In this document: in pieces, positions 52,528 through 63,828 of the stretch
Position numbering within the stretch: the stretch's first letter is position 1
How the letters are laid out: the number at the start of each line of letters is the position of its first letter
Assembly (NCBI GenBank): GCA_037447655.1
Contig: JBBHKE010002482.1
Span: 37,489 to 101,488, forward strand
Length of the DNA stretch: 64,000 nucleotides
Origin: Zygnema cylindricum
Lineage: Eukaryota > Streptophyta > Zygnematophyceae > Zygnematales > Zygnemataceae
Reading direction: 5' to 3'
The notes under the pieces: model-generated
What the model was told of the DNA's origin: nothing
Database searches by the model: none
The model's input: only the letters and a program-made list of their open reading frames with translations
Program-made: the position numbers and the translations under genes

Positions 52528-55155
52528 ATGGTGAAGGGGCTTGAAGGAGTTAGTAGAACTCTATCGGGGATGTGTGACGGTTGTTTGGAGGGGAAACAAC
52601 ATAGAGAGCCGTTTAAACGCACGGAGGAGAGAAGAACTCGCGAGAAGCTTGAGCTTGTCCACACGGACATAAGTGGACCGCACCCGAGGAGTCTTGGAGG
52701 GAGTAAATATTTCATCACTTTCACGGACGATTGTACGAGGAAAGTGTGGATTTACTTCATGAGGGAGAAACGGGAAGCTCTCGAGAAGTTTAAGGAGTTT
52801 AAGGCCGAAGCCGAGAAATATTCCGAAAAGAAGGTGAAGGCGCTACGATCCGACAACGGCGGAGAATACACCTCAAGAGCTTTTAAGTCGTTTTGTAACA
52901 AGGAGGGAATTCGGCAAGAATTTACTACCCCTTATAGCCCGCAACAAAACGGAGTGGCCGAAAGATTAAACCGAACGTTGGTGGAGGGTGCACGAGCTAT
53001 GGTCCACTCGGCGGACCTCGACAAGTCATTTTGGGCCGAGGCGATTTATTGCACCGTGCATGTTAAGAATCGGTCACCAAGCGCAAACTTAGAAGACGTT
53101 ACCCCCGAGGAGGCATGGAGTGGCTACAAGCCGAGTGTGCAACACTTGCGAGTGTTCGGATGCAAAGCGAGTGTATTTATTCCTTCACAAAAGCGAAAGA
53201 AGTTTGATAAGAAAAGTTGGACGGGAGTTTTCGTTGGATATGATGCGGCGAGAAAGGCGTATCGCGTTTGGGATACGAAAAAGCAAAAGGTCGTATCAAG
53301 CCGAGATGTTATTGTCCATGAAAAACAAGAGGCTAAAGAGGAGTCATTTGAGGATATGGAAATTAAGGAGCATGAAGAGGAGGTGGAGGTGGAAGAAGAA
53401 GCAAGTCCTTCGAGTTCGACTAGCACTCCACCCGAGACGGATGAGGCAAATTCAACTCCGGAAACAAGCCCGCAGGCACCGAGGAGATCCGGAAGAGTGA
53501 GAACAACACCAAAGAGATTAACCGCTACGAGACTTGGTGGTGTGAATGAGGAATTTGCCGGATTTGCATATTGTTTTCTTACGGAAGAGGAGGAGCCGCA
53601 GAGTTTTCAAGAGGCGATTACGTGTGCCGAAGCACAAAAATGGAGGGCGGCTATGGACGACGAAATGAGGAGTCTCTATGACAATGACACGTGGGAACTC
53701 GTCCCAAGACCGGAGGGGAAAAATATTGTCGGTTGCAAATGGGTCTACAAAATTAAGAGGAAGGCGGACGGGACCGTGGAGCGTTACAAAGCCCGTTTAG
53801 TCGCGAAGGGATATTCCCAAAAGGAGGGGATTGACTACAATGAAACTTTTGCACCGGTTGTGAAATTTTCAAGCTTAAGGAGTTTGGTCGCGATTGCCGC
53901 ATTGGAGGGCATGAAGATGCATCAAATGGACGTGAAGACGGCGTTCCTCAATGGAGAGCTTGACGAGGAAATTTATATGGAGCAACCGGAAGGCATGGTG
54001 AAGAAGGGAGAGGAGGACCTTGTGTGCAAGTTAAAGAAGCCTCTCTATGGTCTTAAACAAGGACCACGGTGTTGGAATCACCGTATCGACGGTGAAATGA
54101 AAAAGGAAGGCTTTGAGAGATTTGAGACGGATAGAGCGGTGTATAAGCGTGGAGTAGGAAAATCTCTCACAATTGTGTCTATCTATGTGGATGATGTGAA
54201 CATCTTTGGTTATCTCGATGATGAAATTTTGAAAGTTAAAAGGTTTCTCAAAAGTAAGTTTGAAATGAGTGATTTAGGAGAAACTAATTATTTGTTGGGA
54301 ATTAAAGTGGATATTGATAAAGAGAAAGGCGAGGTGACCATGCACCAAGAGAAGTACGCGAGAGAAGTCCTCAAGCGATTTAATATGGAGAATTGCAAGC
54401 CGGTGAGCACACCAATGGACACGGGGCTGAAGCTCACGAAAAATATGTGTCCAACGAACGAGGACGAAAGGGAGCAAATGAAGGAAGTACCGTATCGAGA
54501 AGCGGTCGGGAGCTTGATGTATTTGATGGTAGCAACGAGACCGGATTTGGCTGCGGCGGTTGGGAGTGTTTCCCAATTCATGGAGAATCCGGGAATTATA
54601 CATTGGCAAGCCGTGAAAAGAATTTTGCGTTACCTCAAAGGAACGGTGAATTTCGGTTTAAAATTCAAGAGAGGAGAATCCGTAGAATTCACCGGATATG
54701 TCGACTCAGATTGGGGAGGCGACGAAGACACACGGCGAAGCACGACCGGATATGTTTTTACATGCGGAGGCGCAGCAATAAGTTGGAGCTCCCGAAGACA
54801 AAGGACGGTTGCCCTATCGAGCACGGAAGCCGAATATATGGCAGCAACACACGCTACGAAGGAAGCCATATGGTTAAGGGCGTTCTTTAAAGAGGCGGGA
54901 TTCGAGCAAGGAACAACGGTGATATACTCGGATAATCAAGGAAGTATTGCTCTCATGAAAAATCCCGTTTATCATGCTCGCACAAAGCATATTGACATTC
55001 AATTTCATTTTGTTAGAGAATATGTTGAAAGTAAAGAGATAAAATTTGAGTATGTGCATACGAGCATGCAAGCGGCGGATAGTTTGACAAAGGCAATCTC
55101 AAGAGAGAAAGTAAATTTGTGTAATGAGTTATTTGGACTTGTAAGTCATCATTGA
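52528..55155 (+). CDS. copia-5 integrase, reverse transcriptase and RNase H
   Basis: This 875-residue frame is intact. Integrase has CDGCLEGKQ, HTDISGPHP (first Asp), RSDNGGEY and QNGVAERLNR (Glu). Reverse transcriptase has CKWVYKIKRKADG, HQMDVKTAFLNGELDE, LYGLKQGPRCW and SIYVDDVN, with YVDD at 54184-54195. RNase H has DSDWGGDEDTRRSTTGY, SSTEAEYM and YSDNQGSI. The end is LVSHH plus TGA. The start ATG is not necessarily used; the protein would come from the Gag-Pol precursor. The frame upstream is closed by the lesions near 52460-52505. Confidence 0.93.
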   Translation: MVKGLEGVSRTLSGMCDGCLEGKQHREPFKRTEERRTREKLELVHTDISGPHPRSLGGSKYFITFTDDCTRKVWIYFMREKREALEKFKEFKAEAEKYSEKKVKALRSDNGGEYTSRAFKSFCNKEGIRQEFTTPYSPQQNGVAERLNRTLVEGARAMVHSADLDKSFWAEAIYCTVHVKNRSPSANLEDVTPEEAWSGYKPSVQHLRVFGCKASVFIPSQKRKKFDKKSWTGVFVGYDAARKAYRVWDTKKQKVVSSRDVIVHEKQEAKEESFEDMEIKEHEEEVEVEEEASPSSSTSTPPETDEANSTPETSPQAPRRSGRVRTTPKRLTATRLGGVNEEFAGFAYCFLTEEEEPQSFQEAITCAEAQKWRAAMDDEMRSLYDNDTWELVPRPEGKNIVGCKWVYKIKRKADGTVERYKARLVAKGYSQKEGIDYNETFAPVVKFSSLRSLVAIAALEGMKMHQMDVKTAFLNGELDEEIYMEQPEGMVKKGEEDLVCKLKKPLYGLKQGPRCWNHRIDGEMKKEGFERFETDRAVYKRGVGKSLTIVSIYVDDVNIFGYLDDEILKVKRFLKSKFEMSDLGETNYLLGIKVDIDKEKGEVTMHQEKYAREVLKRFNMENCKPVSTPMDTGLKLTKNMCPTNEDEREQMKEVPYREAVGSLMYLMVATRPDLAAAVGSVSQFMENPGIIHWQAVKRILRYLKGTVNFGLKFKRGESVEFTGYVDSDWGGDEDTRRSTTGYVFTCGGAAISWSSRRQRTVALSSTEAEYMAATHATKEAIWLRAFFKEAGFEQGTTVIYSDNQGSIALMKNPVYHARTKHIDIQFHFVREYVESKEIKFEYVHTSMQAADSLTKAISREKVNLCNELFGLVSHH

Positions 55156-55169
55156 ACTAACTAATGATT

Positions 55170-55178
55170 AAGAGGGGG
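55170..55178 (+). promoter_or_regulatory. Polypurine tract of copia-5
   Basis: AAGAGGGGG directly precedes the 3' LTR TG. Confidence 0.85.
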
Positions 55179-55965
55179 TGTTGAGAAAGTAATCCTAAGT
55201 TAGTTCAGAAGATAGTGCATTAAAGGGAGAGAGCGCAGTGGCGCAATGGAGAAGCACAGTGCAGAAGTGCAAAGTGGAATAACTTTCTTGTTAAATGGTT
55301 AAATCGAGCACGCGACCAGACGATCTTTATCTACAGAGAAAGAGCTTTCGAACGAGCTATAGAGAGAAGATTTGGATACGTAGATCAAAAGTTACAGGCG
55401 TGCAAAGCAGAAGCTTCTAGAAGGTTCCACAGGAAACGGTATGGACTTTTCCGAGGTGGTTCCTAAGTGTTTCCTTGGAGTTTCGGGGACATGTCTAGTA
55501 GGTTCTTGTGACGTGGAGAGCCACGAGTTTCGGGGACATGTCTAGTAGGTTCTTGTGACGTGGAGAGCCACGAGAAGGACACTTGTCAATAAGTTAGAGC
55601 TAGAAATGTCTAGAATGTCTAGAAGGGTAGAGTAGAAAATAGTATATATGAAGTAGGAGAAGTAGACAAATCAATACAATTGGAGAATTGGTTGTGACCA
55701 TAGTTGAAGAGATAGTAAGAGTCCCTATAGTGAGAAAGCATTGTAACTCTGTGTGAGTTGAGATACAAAGATAAGTGAAGCCTTGTAAAGAGAACTTGGA
55801 GATAATAAAGTGATTCTTCTCGGAGAGGAAAATTTGAGCAAGTGTGCTTTTACTTTGTGAGTGAATTCTTTGTGACTTCGGAAGATTCCTGAGTGACCTG
55901 TGAGAGAGTTTTTGCTTTGTGAAGCTAGATTGTTGCAAGATGAGTGAGGCCCACAAAATTCAACA
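55179..55965 (+). repeat. 3' LTR of copia-5
   Basis: It matches the 5' LTR with few changes. A 47-base tandem copy (55481-55527 and 55528-55574) is absent from the 5' LTR and therefore arose after insertion. Confidence 0.95.
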
Positions 55966-56420
55966 TTCTCTACATACATTTCTGGATGTTGCATGTAGAT
56001 TTTTTTTTCAAGCTCTCTATGAAAGAAAGTTGTTTTAACATCCATTTGATGAACTTCCTTATCTTCAATTGCAGCGAGACTTAACACAATTGCGACAGTT
56101 GGAAACCTTACCTATGGAGAGAAGGTCTCCTCAAAGTCAATTCATTCTTTCTGATTGTATCCTTTGGCCACAAGTCTGGCCATGTATCTTTCAATAGTGC
56201 CATCTGGGTTCAAGTTAACCTTGAACACCCATTTTGTACCGATGGCTTTTATGTTCGTAGGAAGATCCACCAACTCCCACGTTTGAGCCTCTATAATAGA
56301 TTTCATTTCGTCATTAGCCTCCTCGATCCAATGAGTTTTTTCCGGTGATGAGATGGCCCTCCGAATGGTCAGATATTTCTTTGAGGTTGTAGAGAATGCA
56401 AATTGTGAACTTGATTGCAA
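55966..56420 (-). pseudogene. copia-6 reverse transcriptase N-terminus
   Basis: On the minus strand, IEEANDEMKSIIEAQTWEL, TKWVFKVNLNPDGTIERYM, ARLVAKGYNQKE and HQMDVKTTFFHRELEKK are the first blocks of copia reverse transcriptase. A stop separates the two pieces near 56140. The polymerase continues beyond copia-5 at 50445. Confidence 0.9.
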
Positions 56421-57917
56421 ACGGCTGCTAGATCTCCTTCCCTCAGAAATTATGAAGCGGAGACCGATGGATTCCTTGGGTTCCTTCTTTGTTGTGTAAC
56501 TTGTTCAGTGTGCTCCGGGATCGGTGGAGCATGCTCCAACCGAGTCGTAAGGGGAACTTGATGATCCGAGGAAACTGCCTCTGTAATAGGTAGCTGATCA
56601 ACTGGAAAATAAATCGTTCTCTTGGTATCAAAAATAACATATTCTTGTGGTTTTTCTTCTACTTGTTTTCCTATCATGGTGAAAAAATCTGTTGATTCCT
56701 CCTCATCTTTTATAATAATGTTTCTAGACACAACTATCTTTTTCTTTTCCATAACCTACACTCTATATCGCTTTGATTTACCATCATATCCCATTAAGAT
56801 ACATGATAAACTTTTCGGTTCCATCTTCCAAGTATGTTGAGATGTTTTTATTCAAAACATTTACTGCCAAAAACCTTCAAATGACTGACCTGAGGTTTTC
56901 TACCTGTCCATAGTTTAAAAGGTGTAGAGCTAACTGACCTGGACCAAATTCTTTTCTTAATATAAATTGCACAATTGAGGACCTCAGCCCATAATTTCAT
57001 ATCTACATTCTTATCAGCAAGCATAGATCTAGCACATTCTGTGATTGTTCTATTTAAACTTCCAAAACACCATTGTGTTAAGACGTGTAAAGAACAGTGA
57101 GCTGGCAACTTATACCCTCATCCAGAAGAAACTTTTAAAACTCATTTGACATATACTCACCTCTATTGTCCGATCTGAGTTCCAGAATTGGAACACCATG
57201 TAGTTTCTCCGCCCAAGTTTTGTAGTGTTTGAAGTTTTCGAAGACCTCACTTTTCTCTTTTATGAAATACATTTTAGTAAACCTAGAAAAGTCGTTAGTA
57301 ATATGACCATGAACCGAACCCTCCCAGCAGAGTGCACTTGAGCCGGTCCCAAAAAAATTAGAATGAATGAGCTGCAAGACTTTGGTCGACCTGTGCTCTA
57401 ACTCTTGTGGAAGAGGCAGCTTATGAAGCTTTCCTAATGAGCAGTCATGAGAAGTTTTTATTGAATTATTTGTTAGAGAATCACCCTCTATTTTTGTAGC
57501 ATTTACCATTTTCCTCAGGCTGTCATAATTAACATGGCCTAACCTTTTATGCCATAGTTCATTCTCAAATATTACACTTGAGTAGAGAACATCATTTTCC
57601 TTAGAATTAGCCATATCCATGTGATACATTTTTCTTTCATCTCTTCTTCTGGTGACTCCTACCTTTCTTAGCTTGTTGACAACTTGCCTACCCTCTTTGA
57701 GGGTGACCTCCAAACCTCTGGTGTCAACTAACGAAGTAGAAAACATATTCTTTTTTAATTCTGGAATATACAAAACATTTTGAAGTGTTCTCTCTACTGA
57801 TTTTGCTCCCACATCTACCAACAAAGAAACATCACCCTGAGCAAAAGTTTGGACACTCATTCCATAAGCATAGTAAATATTTCTTGCAGGTGTCGATATC
57901 AAATTCGAAGGAAGCAT
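56421..57917 (-). pseudogene. copia-6 integrase and pre-integrase region
   Basis: From 57917 down: ERTLQNVLYIPELKKNMFS, NELWHKRLGHVNYDSLR and the integrase core, where the first acidic segment is changed (LIHSNFFGTGS where HTDIWGP is expected). LRSDNRGEY keeps the second Asp. After a break near 57130, NRTITECARSML and VSHLKVFGSKCFE represent the integrase end. The linker frame 56450-56752 (KKIVVSRNIIIKDEEES) follows. Loss of the first Asp and several stops make it inactive. Confidence 0.88.
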
Positions 57918-58978
57918 TTTGTTCTAGCATTTGTCAGCCGATGCTCCCGTATCCATGATCTATCTGATATTCTTTAATCCTTCCATTGCTACAGCCATGG
58001 CGAATAACTCCGAATCATCCTATTAAGTGAAGCTCAACGACTCATCTTTCGAGTTATTGATGAAGAAAACAAAAAGTTGTTTTGTAACTCATTTCCAGAG
58101 AAGCCTTAAGTAAACTGACTCTCTTGCCAACCTGGCCTGTATAAACTTGTCTCATTTGCCTTTTTAAGTTTAGGACATTACCATTATCCATGACCTTTCT
58201 CTCAACAGTAAAAATATGTGGTAAAAGACTGTTTATTTTGACCTTGGTTAACCTGTTTAAACTGACTCTAATTTTTGTGAAACTGATTCTTTTGCTGGTT
58301 AAACTGATTTATTGACTGGTTGAACTGACTTTTTCTATCAAAATCTGTGTTAAAAGCCTCTACGTGTTTTTCTCCATCAACAGGTATTGATGTAGCTTCT
58401 TCTTCTATGATAATATTGATAGCTAACTAAAGATTCCAGCTAGCTTTATCATGTTTTTTAAATTCTACAGATGCATCTTTCATACTGCTTGGAAGACCTC
58501 TAATGACCAAAACAGCCTCCTAAAACTCACAAAAAGTGCCATTAGCATATGCATGAGCAACAATAAAAGTGCAAAAGTTATCAGTATATTCGGCCATTGT
58601 TCCCCCCAAATATTTGTAGTCCCAAATCTTCTCTGCTAGGAGAAGCTCCTCCTAAACATTCACCTTTTCATATGATGTTTTGAGCAATTTCGAAATATCA
58701 ATCGCCTTTTCTATCTTAATTTTTTGGCATAAACCAAGTTCTCCGAGAGACATAAGTTTAGAGTGTTTCAAGATTGTGAATTTGTATTCGCCCCTGTCGC
58801 ATCAGCCTCATCAAGTGATCCATCCAGAATCTCGAGCAAACCTGCGGTTTCAAAATATTACTCAACCATATCTGCCCAGCAAGCATATTTCTGCCTGTTA
58901 AAGATAGGAATCTTTGAAGGCAGGCCCATAACCTGTTGTTCTATGACAATAGGAATCCTTGAAGGCAGGCCCATAACC
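57918..58978 (-). pseudogene. copia-6 gag and protease
   Basis: The protease active site IMDTGASADKC is near 57940-57962 in a broken frame. Gag starts at the primer-site ATG or at an upstream ATG near 59036 (MSTSTTTDVV). QVMGLPSKIPIFN at the start matches QVMGPPSTVPIFN of copia-2. The remainder to 58870 is interrupted by stops and shifts. No zinc knuckle could be identified. Confidence 0.7.
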
Positions 58979-58990
58979 TGTTGTTCTATG
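58901..58990 (-). repeat. 45-base tandem duplication including the copia-6 primer site
   Basis: Two consecutive copies each contain GGTTATGGGCC on the minus strand (58923-58933 and 58968-58978). This equals the first 11 bases of the copia-2 half-tRNA site. The frame stays open through both copies. Confidence 0.8.
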
Positions 58991-59900
58991 ACAATTGGTG
59001 CAGGTCGAACTACATCAGTAGTTGTAGAAGTAGACATACCTAAGACAGAAGCTTAACACGAATCCCCCCACCAAAATACAATTTTTGATTCCCTACACAA
59101 TCTAACACACAGGTCGAATTAACACCAAAAAAAGGCACATAAATTAAATCACCATATAAGCTGTCAATTCCCAAGCTAATTGCACAATTGGTCAAGTAAA
59201 CCATAAGATATAGACTCATCAAGTTTCCCAAAACTGCCCTTACATTTTTATATTCCTAAAACTCGATATCGAAATATTTCTAAGTCCTAAACTTTATATA
59301 CTGAGTGAGTATCTACTGCTCATTGACCAATCAAGTGTATGTTACTGGAATTGTAGTACTGTACTGTAGTACGACAAAGTACCTTAACGTACTTCCAAAA
59401 ATCCTATTTGCAACTAGCCTAAAGCTGAGTAGTAAACATTATTTACTAATGCACTACACTACAAAAAGTTGTTACTTCAAGTATTCACAAATTGGGGCCG
59501 TACATATAATATTGTTGCTTAGTCAGCAAGAACCAAATAAGACCACCAAGCTGTGGTTAATCTTGTACAAATATTTGGAGTGCTTAAGTAACATCTCGTC
59601 ACCAGTGGTCCCAACTTGAATCTCAGCCGTTGGTATGGTAATAATCGGTGTTCGGTATTTGTCTTTTACAATTGTAGTCTCAAGATGTCTAGTTCACATT
59701 TTGTCCTATTGATCCGCCGAATTCACTCGTTCGATAAGTGACATTTGTCTAGGATCATTCCGTATTTCCTACGTTTTTTGTAATATTAACGCTTGTTAAT
59801 GTGACAGTACGATACTCTCTAGGGTCACTTTTTCATTGTCACACTATTTGAGGTAAGTATTACAATCACCTTAAACTAAAAATATTCTAAGTTATAAACC
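58979..59900 (-). repeat. Probable 5' LTR of copia-6
   Basis: On the minus strand, the stretch has GATTGGTC, AGTAGATAC and AGGACTTAGAAA in the same order as copia-2 LTRs (GATTGGTTCC, AGTAGATAG, AGGACTTAGAAA). TATATAAAG near 59295 may be its TATA box. The outer end is not defined. Confidence 0.5.
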
Positions 59901-59951
59901 TCCCCTCGCAACTTTATCTACTGAAGACAAAGCTTCAAAACCTACAATAAT

Positions 59952-60786
59952 GTTGTTAGCGCAAACACAAAGTTGTGCTACAAACATGATTTAGGGTTAT
60001 TTCTAACTCTCTTTGTGTGCGTTAACAATAAAATTTATTCGTTAATATTTTTGTTGTTAACGCAAACACAAATTTGTGTTACAAACTTAGTTGGGGGTTT
60101 TTTTTTAATGTTTTTTTTTAGGGTCATAATAAACGTTGTTCGTTGCAAGATATTATTTTTAGCGCAAACATCAATTTGCGTTACAAACATGGTTGAGAGT
60201 TTATTTGAACATTTTTTGTTAGCGGTAACAATATAAAGTGTTTGTTACCAATATTATTGTTAGCGCAAACACAAAGTTGTGTTACAACTATGGTTCAGAG
60301 TTTATTTTACCTCTTTTTGCAAGAGCTAACAATAAAAGTTGTTTGGTGCAAATATCTTTGTCATTGCAAACTCAAATTTGTGATAGGAATATGGTTTAGA
60401 GTTTCTTCTAACTCTCTTTGTGTGCGTTAACAATAAACTTTATTCGTTAATATTTTTGTTGTTAACGCAAACGCAAATTTGTGTTGTAAACATAGTTGAG
60501 GGTTTTTTTTTACTATTTTTGTGAAGGTAATAATAATCGTTGTTGGTTACAAGATATTATTGTTAGTGCAAACACAAAATTGAGTTAAAAACATGGTTGA
60601 GAGTTTTTTGAACATTTTTTGTAAGCGTTAACAGTATAAAACGTTTATTACCAATATAATTGATAGCTCAAACACAAAGTTGCGTTACAATCATGGTTCA
60701 GAGTTTATTTTACCTCTTTTTGTGACAACTAACAATTAACTTTGTTTGTTGCCAATATGTATGTTAGCGCAAACTCAAATTTGTGT
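59952..60786 (+). repeat. Satellite of ~102-base monomers with a four-monomer higher-order repeat
   Basis: Eight monomers start GCGCAAACACAAA or a variant about every 100-103 bases (about 59954, 60057, 60160, 60263, 60366, 60466, 60567, 60669). Monomers 1 and 5, 2 and 6, 3 and 7, and 4 and 8 resemble each other best. The unit of amplification was therefore about 410 bases. The array passes directly into the hexamer array within a ninth, truncated monomer. Confidence 0.85.
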
Positions 60787-63700
60787 GTCAATGCCAATGC
60801 CAATGTTAATGTCAATGTTAATGTCAACGACAATGTCAATGTCAATGTCAATGCCAATGCCAACATTAATACTAATATCAATGTCAATGTCAACGTCAAC
60901 GCCAATGTCAACGTCATTGACAATGCCTATACTAATACTAATGTCAAAGTCAATGCTATTGCCAATGCCTACATAAATGTTAATATTAATATCAATGCGA
61001 ATGTCATTCTCGATGTAAATGCCAATGCCAATGCCAATGTTTATGCGAATATCAATACAAATGTTAATGCGAATGACAATGTCAATGTCAATGTTAATGT
61101 CAATTTCAATGCCAATGCCAATACCAATATCAATGTCAATGCCAATGTAAATGTAAATGTCAATGCCAATGCGAGTGTCAATGTTAATGTCAATGCCAAT
61201 GCCAATGTCACTGTCAATGTCGATGCCAATGCCAATCTCAATGTTAATGCCAATATCAATCTCAATGCCAATATCAATGTCATTGCCAATGCCAATGCCA
61301 AAGCCAATACCAATATAAATCTCAATGTCAATGTCAATGCCAATGTCATAGTTAACGTCAATGCCAATGCCAATACTAATACTAATCTCAATGTCAATGT
61401 TAATATCAATGCCAATTCCAACACCTATTTCAATTTTAATGTTAATGTCAATGCGAATGCGAATGCCAATGCCAAATGTTTATGCAAACGTCAATACCAA
61501 TGTTAATGCGAATGGCAATGTCAATGTCAATGTTAATTCAATGCCAATCCAAATGTCAAGTCAATGCCAATGCCAATGTCAAGGTCAATGCCAATTTCAA
61601 TAACAATATCAATGTCAATGCCAATGTCAATGTCAATGCCAATGTCAATGTCAATGTCAATGCCAATGCGAATGTCAATGTTTATTTCAATGCCAATGCC
61701 AATGCCAATGTCAATGCCGATGCGAATGCCAATGTCAATATCAATGCCAATATCTATGTCATTGCCAATATCAATGTTATTACCAATGTCAATGTCAATG
61801 CCAATGTCAATGTTAATGTTAATGTCAATGTCAATGTCAATGCCAATATCAATGTTAATGTCAATGCAAATTTAATGCCAATGCCAATGTCAAGATCATT
61901 GACAATGTCAAAGCCAATGTTAATGTCAATACCAATGTCAATATCATTGACAATGTCAAAGCCAATGTTAATGTCAATGCCATTACCAATACCAATGTCA
62001 ATGCTAATGCTAAAGCTAATGCTAATGCCAATGTCATTACCGATGCCAACGCCAATATCAAAGTCATTGCCAATACAAATGCAATTGCCAATGTCAATGT
62101 CGTGTCAATACCAATCCCAATGTCAATGTCAATGTCAATGCCAATATCAATGTTAATGTCAATGCAAATTCAATGCCAATGCCATTGTCAATATCTATGC
62201 CAATGCCAATACTAATATCAATGCCAATGCGTATTCCAATGCCAATGCTAATATCATGTTATGTTAATACCAATCCCAATGTCAATGTCAATGTCAATGC
62301 CAATGTGAATGTCAATGACAATACACATACCAATGTCAATATGAATGCCAATGTCAATGTCAATGACAATGCTAATGTCCATGCCGATGCGAATATCAAT
62401 CTCATTGCGAATCTGAATGCCAATGCCAATGTCAATATCATGTCATGTCAATACCAATCCCAAAGTCAATGTAAATGTTAATGCCAATGTTAATGTCAAT
62501 GCCAAAACAAATACTAATGTCAATATCAATGCCAATGCCAATGCCAATGTCAATGTCTATGTCAATGCCAATGTCAATGTTAATGACAATATCAATGTCA
62601 ATGCCAATGTCAATGTCAATGCCAATGTACGTTAATCCCAATCCCAATGTCAATTCCAATGCCAATACAAATACCAATGTCAATATGAATGCCAATGTCA
62701 ATGTCAATGACAATGCTAATGTCAATGCCAATGCCAATATCAATGTCATTGCCATTGTCAATGTCAATCCCAATGCCAATACCAATATCAATTCCAATGC
62801 GAATGCCAATACCAATCCAAATTTCAATGTCAATGTTAATGCCAATGTCAATGTCAATGCCAATGCAAATACTAATGTCAATATCAATGCCAATGCCAAT
62901 GTCAATGTCTATGTCAATGCCAAAGTCAATGTTAATGACAATGTCAATGTCAATGCCAATATCAATATCAATGTTTATGTCAATGTTAATCCGAATACCA
63001 ACATCAATGCCAATGCCAATGCCTATGCCAATGCCAATGTCCATGTCGATGTGATTGTCAATGTTAATACCAATACCAATGTCAAGGCCAATGTCAATGC
63101 CAATATCTATGTCAATGTCAATTTCAATGCCAATGTCATTACCAATATCAATCTCAATGCCAATGTCAATGCAAATGCCAATGCCAATGTCAATTTTAAT
63201 ATCAAGGTCAATGCCAATGTCAATGTCAATGTTAATGAAAATGTCAATGTCAATGTCAATGTCAAAAGCAATGTCACTGTCAATTTTATTATGAAATTCA
63301 ATGCCAATGTCAATTTCAATATTAATTTAAATGTCAATGCTAATCTCAATCCAATGTTAATGCAAATGCCAATATCAGTATCAATGTCTATGTCGAAGCC
63401 AATGCCAATATCAAAGTCAAAATAAATGTCAATGTCAATGTCAGCGCCAAGGTCAATGTCAATGCAAATGCCAATTTCAATGTCAATGCCAATGTCAATG
63501 TCAATCTCAATGCCAATACCAATGCCTATGTTAATATCAATAACAATGTTAATGTTAATGTCAATGCTAATGTCAATACCTATGTCAATGTCAATGTAAA
63601 CGTCAATATCAATGCCAATACCAAAGCCAATGTCAATGTCAATATCAATGTCAATACCAATGTCTTTGTCCATGCCAATGTCTTTGTCAATGTCAATGGT

Positions 63701-63828
63701 AATACAAATGTCAGTGTCAATGCCAATGTTAATGTTAATGTCAATGTCAATGCCAATGTCAATGTCAATATCAATGCGAATGTCAATATCAATGTTAATG
63801 AAAATGTAAATTTCAATGTCAATCTTAA
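60787..63828 (+). repeat. Degenerate YYAATG hexamer array
   Basis: About 3 kb of TCAATG, CCAATG and TTAATG units in phase. Most variation is C/T at the first two positions. A longer period appears near 62098, 62262, 62447 and 62632, where a block containing AATACCAATCCCAA recurs roughly every 165-185 bases. Long open frames of Asn/Val/Ala or Leu/Thr arise only because the hexamer has no stop in these phases. Confidence 0.93.

Larger units (their letters stand above)
50446..55965 (+). mobile_element. copia-5: young Ty1/copia element nested in copia-6
   Basis: A 5.5-kb element with LTRs of 741 and 787 bases that are almost identical apart from a 47-base duplication in the 3' LTR. It has an initiator-Met primer site, gag-pol and a purine tract. 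Flanks are TTCTT (50441-50445) and TTCTC (55966-55970), a five-base duplication with one change. Pol is intact from integrase on, but two TAG codons and one frame change disrupt gag to integrase. Confidence 0.95.
49545..59900 (-). mobile_element. copia-6: decayed copia element, split by copia-5
   Basis: On the minus strand, from about 58980 down: gag, protease, integrase, reverse transcriptase (55966-56420), then copia-5 (50446-55965), then reverse transcriptase and RNase H (49545-50445). The 5' LTR probably lies at about 58979-59900. It resembles the copia-2 family in Gag start (QVMGLPSKIPIFN) and primer site. Many stops and shifts. Confidence 0.82.

Noticed and set aside
60742-63822. Long open frames rich in Asn/Val, Met/Pro/Ser or Leu/Thr on both strands
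   Set aside because: They are by-products of the YYAATG hexamer, which has no stop codon in several phases. They appear on both strands at once and have no start context or domain.
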